Below, in pieces: positions 31,510-35,569 of a stretch of 35,569 nucleotides of DNA. Source of the DNA: an uncultured Clostridia bacterium. GTDB taxonomy: Bacteria; Bacillota; Clostridia; Oscillospirales; Ruminococcaceae. Both the position numbers and the translations under genes were made by a program. A model generated the notes under the pieces. That model was given only the letters and a program-made list of their open reading frames with translations. It was not told the DNA's origin and searched no databases. The stretch spans positions 1 through 35,569 of the forward strand of contig CALXEL010000094.1 of the NCBI GenBank assembly GCA_944387315.1, read 5' to 3'. Within the stretch, counting starts at the first letter, position 1. Each line of letters starts with the position of its first letter.

Positions 31510-32724
31510 ATGAAGTGTTTGGTTTTGCTTATAGTAGCGGGGCTGCTTTTCACCGGATGCAGCACTGCTTCCACCCAGTCCCAGTCCTCCAGCCAGGAGC
31601 CCCAGGAGAGTTCCTCCCAAAGCTCTCAGGATTTGACTCCCTCCCAGCTGCCTGACTCCTGTGGGATTGTTCAGCTGGAGGTGGAAATCTCCACCCCTGA
31701 GCAGCTGGTCCAGTTGGCTCAGCTGGTAGCCTCGGGAGATGAGAGCCACAGCCAGGTGACCTATCGGCTCACCGCCGACCTGGATATGACCGGGGTGGAT
31801 TTTTCCCCCATTGGTGGGGTAGAGGAGGAGAGCCAGGCCGCCCAGTGGGAAGGCATTGCCTTTCGGGGAATTCTGGACGGCCAGGGCCACACCATTGAGA
31901 ACCTTTCTGTGTCCTGGCCCAACAGCAAGGGGGCAGGTCTCATTGGCCGGATGGGCAGCGGCGGAATTGTGAAAAACCTCACTCTGAAAAACCCCCGGAT
32001 TGAAGGAAAATATGAAGTGGCTGCCCTGGTTGGAGAAAATGCCGGAGGCCTGGTAGAAAACTGCCGGGTCATCGGAGGGGAGATTACCGGACTGACCAGT
32101 GTGGGGGGCCTGGTGGGCAGCATCTACAAACAGGACAACCTGAGCGGTGAGATTCGGGGTTGTTCGGTGGAGGGAACCATTATTACCGGCCACTCAGAGG
32201 TGGGGGGCCTGGTGGGAGCTACCTCCATGGCCTATGTAGTCAACTGTCGGGCAGTGACCCAGTCCGGCCAGGGAGCGGTACGCTCGGTTTTCGCAACCTA
32301 CCCTCTGGCGGCGGGGGAGACCAAGGAGTCTCTGGCCGGGCGGGAACTCTATGTTTATGACGAGGTAGATGGAGTAGGGGTCAAACAGCAGCTGGGCTGG
32401 CAGGTGGGTGGCTTTGTGGGAAGCAACAACGGCACCCGTATCGAAAACTGCTATGGGGATCTGCCCATACAAACTTTGGACCTGTCTGCCTGGGTGGGCA
32501 GTTTCGCCGGTTACAACCAGGGGGAGTTGGCCAGCTGCGTGACAAAGGATGGCACCGGGTACAAGCCGGTGGGAGTTTCCTCCGGCACCAAGGAGGAGGA
32601 CGTCCGGGCCCTCTCCAGCCAGGAGTTAGGGGAGACAGAGCAGTATCCAAACTGGGACTTTGAGAACACCTGGACTATGGCCGATGGCCGTCCGGTACTG
32701 AGCTGGATCGATTCACTTTCGTAA
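31510..32724 (+). CDS. Lipoprotein with GLUG-type repeats
   Basis: A 404-aa surface lipoprotein. The N-terminus MKCLVLLIVAGLLFTGC has the lipobox FTGC (Cys17), then a Ser/Gln-rich linker (residues 18-52). YRLTADLDMTGVDFSPIGG and FRGILDGQGHTIENLSV are the usual lead-in of GLUG-repeat domains. The repeats follow as a predicted beta-helix: GAGLIGRMGSGGIVKNLTL, VAALVGENAGGLVENCRV, VGGLVGSIYKQDNLSGEIRGC and VGGLVGATSMAYVVNCRA. The C-terminal part (DFENTWTMADGRPVLSWI) is the standard closing module of these proteins. The start is ATG 31510; the earlier open frame overlaps mscS. The role is probably adhesive or structural at the surface; the ligand is unknown. Confidence 0.85.
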   Translation: MKCLVLLIVAGLLFTGCSTASTQSQSSSQEPQESSSQSSQDLTPSQLPDSCGIVQLEVEISTPEQLVQLAQLVASGDESHSQVTYRLTADLDMTGVDFSPIGGVEEESQAAQWEGIAFRGILDGQGHTIENLSVSWPNSKGAGLIGRMGSGGIVKNLTLKNPRIEGKYEVAALVGENAGGLVENCRVIGGEITGLTSVGGLVGSIYKQDNLSGEIRGCSVEGTIITGHSEVGGLVGATSMAYVVNCRAVTQSGQGAVRSVFATYPLAAGETKESLAGRELYVYDEVDGVGVKQQLGWQVGGFVGSNNGTRIENCYGDLPIQTLDLSAWVGSFAGYNQGELASCVTKDGTGYKPVGVSSGTKEEDVRALSSQELGETEQYPNWDFENTWTMADGRPVLSWIDSLS

Positions 32725-32737
32725 ATTCTCTTTTTTT

Positions 32738-32775
32738 GACGGCGGCCCTGTTTTTGGGGCCGCCGTCGGCTTTTT
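32738..32775 (+). terminator. Intrinsic terminator after the GLUG lipoprotein
   Basis: GACGGCGGCCC (32738-32748) pairs perfectly with 32757-32767 around an 8-base loop, then GGCTTTTT. Confidence 0.9.
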
Positions 32776-32854
32776 CTGGCAATATTATGGAAAAGAATCA
32801 AGGAAAAGAACAAAAAGTTTATAGAAATATTTACTAGAAATGACAACGGGTTTA

Positions 32855-32863
32855 TGGTAATAT
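32855..32863 (+). promoter_or_regulatory. Candidate extended -10 for the aromatic acid exporter-like gene
   Basis: TGGTAATAT lies 48 bases before the start codon. An ATGACA upstream (32840-32845) is too near (12 bases) to be a standard -35, so recognition would rest on the extended -10. TATAGT at 32861-32866 is an alternative. Confidence 0.3.
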
Positions 32864-32910
32864 AGTACAAAATTTAGTGACACACTTTGCAAAGAAAGAG
32901 GAGTAGTGAG

Positions 32911-33933
32911 ATGTGGAATAGGATACGCAAACTCAACTACAGTAAAATTCTGAAGATCTCTTTGGGCGGCGGAATTGCCATTGCCATTGCCACCGCTTTG
33001 AAGCTGAAATTCAGTGTAGCCGCCGGTGTCATTTTGCTGCTGACGGTGCAGAACACCAAAAAAGAGACATTGGCAGTGGCCAGCAAACGGTTTCTGTCCT
33101 TTTTGATGGCCATTGGGGTGGCATGGGTTTCCTTTCACCTGGCGGGATATAACGCTCTGGGATTTGGACTTTTTTTCCTGATTTTCCTTTTCCTGAGCCA
33201 TCTGCTCAAGCTGGGGGACGGCATTGCCATGAGCTCGGTACTGACTACCCACTTTTATATTGAGCAGAATATGCAGCTGCCTCTCATTGGAAATGAGCTG
33301 GCTTTGATGACCATTGGCGCCGGTTTGGGGGTGCTGCTCAACCTGATCTATATGCCACAGAAAACCAAAGCCATTCTGGCCAGCCAGAAACGGATTGAGG
33401 AAGGTCTTTGCACTGTGTTGGACCGGATGGCCTACTTTATTATGACCGAGGATAAAAGTGAGTACACCAGTGAGTATCTTGCTCCCCTGAAAAAGCTGAT
33501 TAAGGAATCCTTGGCTGATGTGCGGGAGGAGATTGACAACCATTTTACTATGGAAACTCCCTACTATCTCCAGTACATGCTGATGCGCAAAAGTCAGTGC
33601 TCGGTACTTATGGGAGTTAGTGATGATATCCGTTCCCTGACCCAGGTGCCCCGCCAGGCGGAGAAGATCGCCAATTTCCTGCGAAAAGTTTCCGATACCT
33701 TTGGCCTCAACAACGGTGTGGAATTGCTGGCAGAGCTGGAGGAGATCAAGGAGTATTACCGACACGATGAGTTGCCTACCACCCGGGAGGAATTTGAGAA
33801 CCGTGCCATCCTGTTCCAGATTCTCCATGGAATTGAACGGATGCTGATTCTCCACCGGGAGTTTGTAGTGACCCTCAGCGAGCAGCAAATTCAGACTTAT
33901 TGGAGTACCCGCTCCCGCTTCAGGGAGGAATAA
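32911..33933 (+). CDS. Aromatic acid exporter (ArAE/DUF939-type) family protein
   Basis: A 340-aa membrane protein. The N-terminal half is made of hydrophobic helices (ISLGGGIAIAIATALKLKFSVAAGVILLLTVQNTKKETL, FLSFLMAIGVAWVSFHLAG, GLFFLIFLFLSHLL, LALMTIGAGLGVLLNLIYMP), with the typical TKKETLAVASKRF and MPQKTK loops. The C-terminal half (from about residue 155) is a soluble, charged helical domain, as in the YgaH/YqjA-like Gram-positive ArAE proteins. These are related to E. coli AaeB, but the substrate of the Gram-positive branch is unknown. The start is ATG 32911 with AAAGAGGAG upstream. Single-gene unit with promoter and terminator. Confidence 0.88.
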   Translation: MWNRIRKLNYSKILKISLGGGIAIAIATALKLKFSVAAGVILLLTVQNTKKETLAVASKRFLSFLMAIGVAWVSFHLAGYNALGFGLFFLIFLFLSHLLKLGDGIAMSSVLTTHFYIEQNMQLPLIGNELALMTIGAGLGVLLNLIYMPQKTKAILASQKRIEEGLCTVLDRMAYFIMTEDKSEYTSEYLAPLKKLIKESLADVREEIDNHFTMETPYYLQYMLMRKSQCSVLMGVSDDIRSLTQVPRQAEKIANFLRKVSDTFGLNNGVELLAELEEIKEYYRHDELPTTREEFENRAILFQILHGIERMLILHREFVVTLSEQQIQTYWSTRSRFREE

Positions 33934-33934
33934 G

Positions 33935-33971
33935 AAAACGGCCTCCGGCAAATATGCCGGAGGCCGTTTTT
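33935..33971. terminator. Bidirectional terminator between the exporter and coaW
   Basis: AAAACGGCCTCCGGC (33935-33949) pairs perfectly with 33956-33970 around AAATAT; A-tract and T-tract on both sides serve both convergent genes. Confidence 0.93.
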
Positions 33972-33972
33972 G

Positions 33973-34815
33973 TTAGTTTTTCTTCTCCAGAATCTGCCCG
34001 GCGGCCAACAGAGCCGCGCCGGCGGCGGTGGCGAAAGGGCTGTAGGGTGGAATCTGAAACCGCAGGCCGTAAATCAGTGTGAATTTATCAAAGATTTCTC
34101 TGGCCTGGGGCAGTGCGGAAAGCCCGCCAGTCAGTACCACTTCCTGGGCAGCTACCGTTTTCCCCGCGAAAAAGCAGAGCATTCCCACTGTTTCAAATAC
34201 CATATTGATCAGGGCTTTGGCAATATCCGCGTCGGTGGCCTGGGGAGACATCTTGCCGAAATTGGCGGCGGTCAGGTCGGGGGGCAGGGTGGGGGAGACC
34301 TCCTGGGAGATGTCACTGATGGTGGTGTCCACCATCCCCAGGCGGCCAGGCAGGGCCAGCTTGCCCAGCTGGGTCACATCTGATGTGCCCACCAGCTTGC
34401 TGCCCAATCCCTGGAGGGTACCTGCGCCCACACCGGTTCCCCCAATGTGGATAACCCGCTGGAGAGAGGCGTCCAGCAGGGTGGTACCGGTGCCCAGATT
34501 TACCACCAGAGCGTGTTCTTTGCCGGACAGGGCCAAACCGCCCCGCCCAATGGCCTCCAGCTCGGAGACCTGACAGGTGGGAATTCCCCCCAGCTGCCCC
34601 TGGTGAAAGGAAGCTCCCACGCCGGTGAGGGCCAACAGTTGGATTTCATCTTTATCCCCCGGCCGGTTAGACAGATAGTCCCCAAGGAACTCTTCCAAAG
34701 GCGGTGGGCTTTTTTTATTGGGATAGGCTACCATTCGGGGCTCTCCCTGCCCCAAAGGAACCTCATAAAATTTGACGGCCGAACTGCCGGCGTCAATGGC
34801 CAGAATATAGTCCAT
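33973..34815 (-). CDS. coaW: Type II pantothenate kinase
   Basis: Phosphorylates pantothenate with ATP, the first step of CoA synthesis; type II enzymes have an actin-like (ASKHA) fold and are not strongly feedback-inhibited by CoA. The 280-aa protein shows IDAGSSAVKFYE (residues 7-18, phosphate 1), ALTGVGASF, VVNLGTGTTLLDA (phosphate 2 region), HIGGTGVGAGTLQGLGS and VVLTGGLSALPQA (adenosine motif). It matches Staphylococcus/Bacillus CoaW in length and order. GGGAGGG precedes the ATG. Transcribed from a near-consensus promoter, divergent from dpaL. Part of the terminator is shared with the exporter gene. Confidence 0.9.
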   Translation of the reverse strand: MDYILAIDAGSSAVKFYEVPLGQGEPRMVAYPNKKSPPPLEEFLGDYLSNRPGDKDEIQLLALTGVGASFHQGQLGGIPTCQVSELEAIGRGGLALSGKEHALVVNLGTGTTLLDASLQRVIHIGGTGVGAGTLQGLGSKLVGTSDVTQLGKLALPGRLGMVDTTISDISQEVSPTLPPDLTAANFGKMSPQATDADIAKALINMVFETVGMLCFFAGKTVAAQEVVLTGGLSALPQAREIFDKFTLIYGLRFQIPPYSPFATAAGAALLAAGQILEKKN

Positions 34816-34851
34816 GGTGTACCCTCCCTGTAACCGAGATAACTGGTTGTC

Positions 34852-34880
34852 ATTGTATTCCTGTTGGGGCTATTTGTCAA
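34852..34880 (-). promoter_or_regulatory. coaW promoter
   Basis: On the minus strand TTGACA (34875-34880, exact), 17 bases, TACAAT (34852-34857, one mismatch). It lies about 37 bases from the start codon. Confidence 0.8.
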
Positions 34881-34928
34881 TAAAATCCGGGGAAACAGGG
34901 CGCTTTGTGGGGATTGGAAGACACTTTC

Positions 34929-34957
34929 TTGACCATATTGCGCTTTCCAGATACAAT
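34929..34957 (+). promoter_or_regulatory. dpaL promoter
   Basis: TTGACC (34929-34934), 17 bases, TACAAT (34952-34957); one mismatch in each box. It is back-to-back with the coaW promoter. Confidence 0.75.
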
Positions 34958-34992
34958 ATAAAAAGAATTACAAATATATAGGAGGAAACCCC

Positions 34993-35569
34993 ATGAACCG
35001 GATAAAATTTTTGGCGAACCCATCTGTTGCACAGTCCCAGGTGACCACTGATTTTGCCAATCTGGATCAGGTTGGGCAGGTGAGAAAATTTCACAGCACC
35101 TTTCCGGATTATAAGCCCACTCCTTTGGTGTCTTTGGACCATCTGTCCCAGGCTTTGCGGGTGAAAGGAATTTATATAAAAGATGAGTCCTGCCGGTTTG
35201 GGCTTGGCGCCTTTAAAGCACTGGGGGGCACCTATGCTATGGGGCGTCTTTTGGCGGACAGAATGGGGGAGGCTCCTGAGAAACTCTCCTATCAGATGCT
35301 CACCGACCCAAAGAATATTGCCCGGTTGGGAGAGATCACCTTTGTCACAGCTACCGACGGAAACCATGGACGGGGTGTGGCCTGGACCGCTGCCCAGCTG
35401 GGGCAGAAAGCAGTGGTTTATATGCCAAAGGGTTCCGCTCCCGCCCGTTTGGCTCACATTCAGAGTTTGGGTGCCCAGGCTTCCATTACCGACCTTAGTT
35501 ATGATGACGCGGTGCGTCTTGCGGCAGCCCAGGCCCAGGAGCGGGGCTGGATTCTGGTTCAGGATACAG
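34993..35569 (+). CDS. dpaL: Diaminopropionate ammonia-lyase, partial at window end
   Basis: A fold-type II PLP enzyme that cleaves 2,3-diaminopropionate (D- and L-forms) to pyruvate and two ammonia. 192 residues are visible of a usual length near 400; the rest is beyond the window. The motif KDESCRFGLGAFKALGGTYA contains the PLP lysine (Lys75), preceded by FPDYKPTPLVSLDHLS, as in E. coli YgeX/DpaL. TFVTATDGNHGRGVAWTAAQLG is the glycine/asparagine loop that binds the cofactor. AGGAGG precedes the ATG. Its role is probably amino acid catabolism. Threonine dehydratase is excluded by the YRFGLxAFK motif. Confidence 0.9.
   Translation, partial: MNRIKFLANPSVAQSQVTTDFANLDQVGQVRKFHSTFPDYKPTPLVSLDHLSQALRVKGIYIKDESCRFGLGAFKALGGTYAMGRLLADRMGEAPEKLSYQMLTDPKNIARLGEITFVTATDGNHGRGVAWTAAQLGQKAVVYMPKGSAPARLAHIQSLGAQASITDLSYDDAVRLAAAQAQERGWILVQDT

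Overview
The window looks like a chromosomal segment of a Gram-positive anaerobe of the class Clostridia, most likely an Oscillospirales/Ruminococcaceae-type gut organism. This is inferred from moderately high GC, AGGAGG-type ribosome binding sites with frequent GTG and TTG starts, many intrinsic terminators with U-tails, a clostridial 2[4Fe-4S] ferredoxin, and Firmicutes-only families such as DarA, RicT and type II pantothenate kinase. No rRNA, tRNA, CRISPR array, phage, integrase or insertion sequence was seen. No gap between genes exceeds 300 bases.

Layout. 1-1860: an AT-rich leader with two DnaA-box-like 9-mers and a promoter, then a MATE exporter. 1864-6326 (minus): a low-GC methyltransferase and three secreted lipoproteins (a YD-repeat protein, a putative HExxH zinc protease, and a Ser/Glu-repeat protein whose signal peptide appears frameshifted). 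6448-12010 (plus): a QueG-like reductase, a FemX-type aminoacyltransferase, then a series resembling the oriC-proximal series of Bacillus subtilis: a YaaO-like decarboxylase, DarA, HolB and RicT. 12149-13965: an insert of two GNAT acetyltransferases, ferredoxin and an HxlR regulator. 14137-16530: the series resumes with TrmN6 and RsmI, followed by a zinc-ribbon membrane protein. 16632-17636: a PiT phosphate transporter.

17730-18848 (minus) holds three translationally coupled small proteins of unknown function. 18927-21026 is an overlapping operon (YfcE-like phosphodiesterase, BirA, EcsC family). 21127-23184 carries two tandem RCK/TrkA proteins and a FabG-like reductase. 23198-24743 is a thiC unit with promoter, TPP riboswitch and terminator. 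24799-29727 is a regulated catabolic module: a MerR regulator divergent from transporter, amidohydrolase and paralogous transporter, with a shared operator between the promoters. 29914-32724: pyruvate-kinase C-domain-like protein, MscS channel and a GLUG-repeat lipoprotein. 32911-33933: an aromatic acid exporter-like protein. 33973-35569: type II pantothenate kinase divergent from a diaminopropionate ammonia-lyase cut by the window end.

Themes. DarA, two RCK_C proteins and MscS suggest c-di-AMP and osmotic homeostasis, although the K+ membrane subunit is not here. The most interesting items are the MerR-controlled transporter/amidohydrolase/transporter module, the three-gene small-protein cluster, the frameshifted lipoprotein, the palindrome at the ferredoxin promoter, and a recurring TGGTA-type extended -10 at several promoters.
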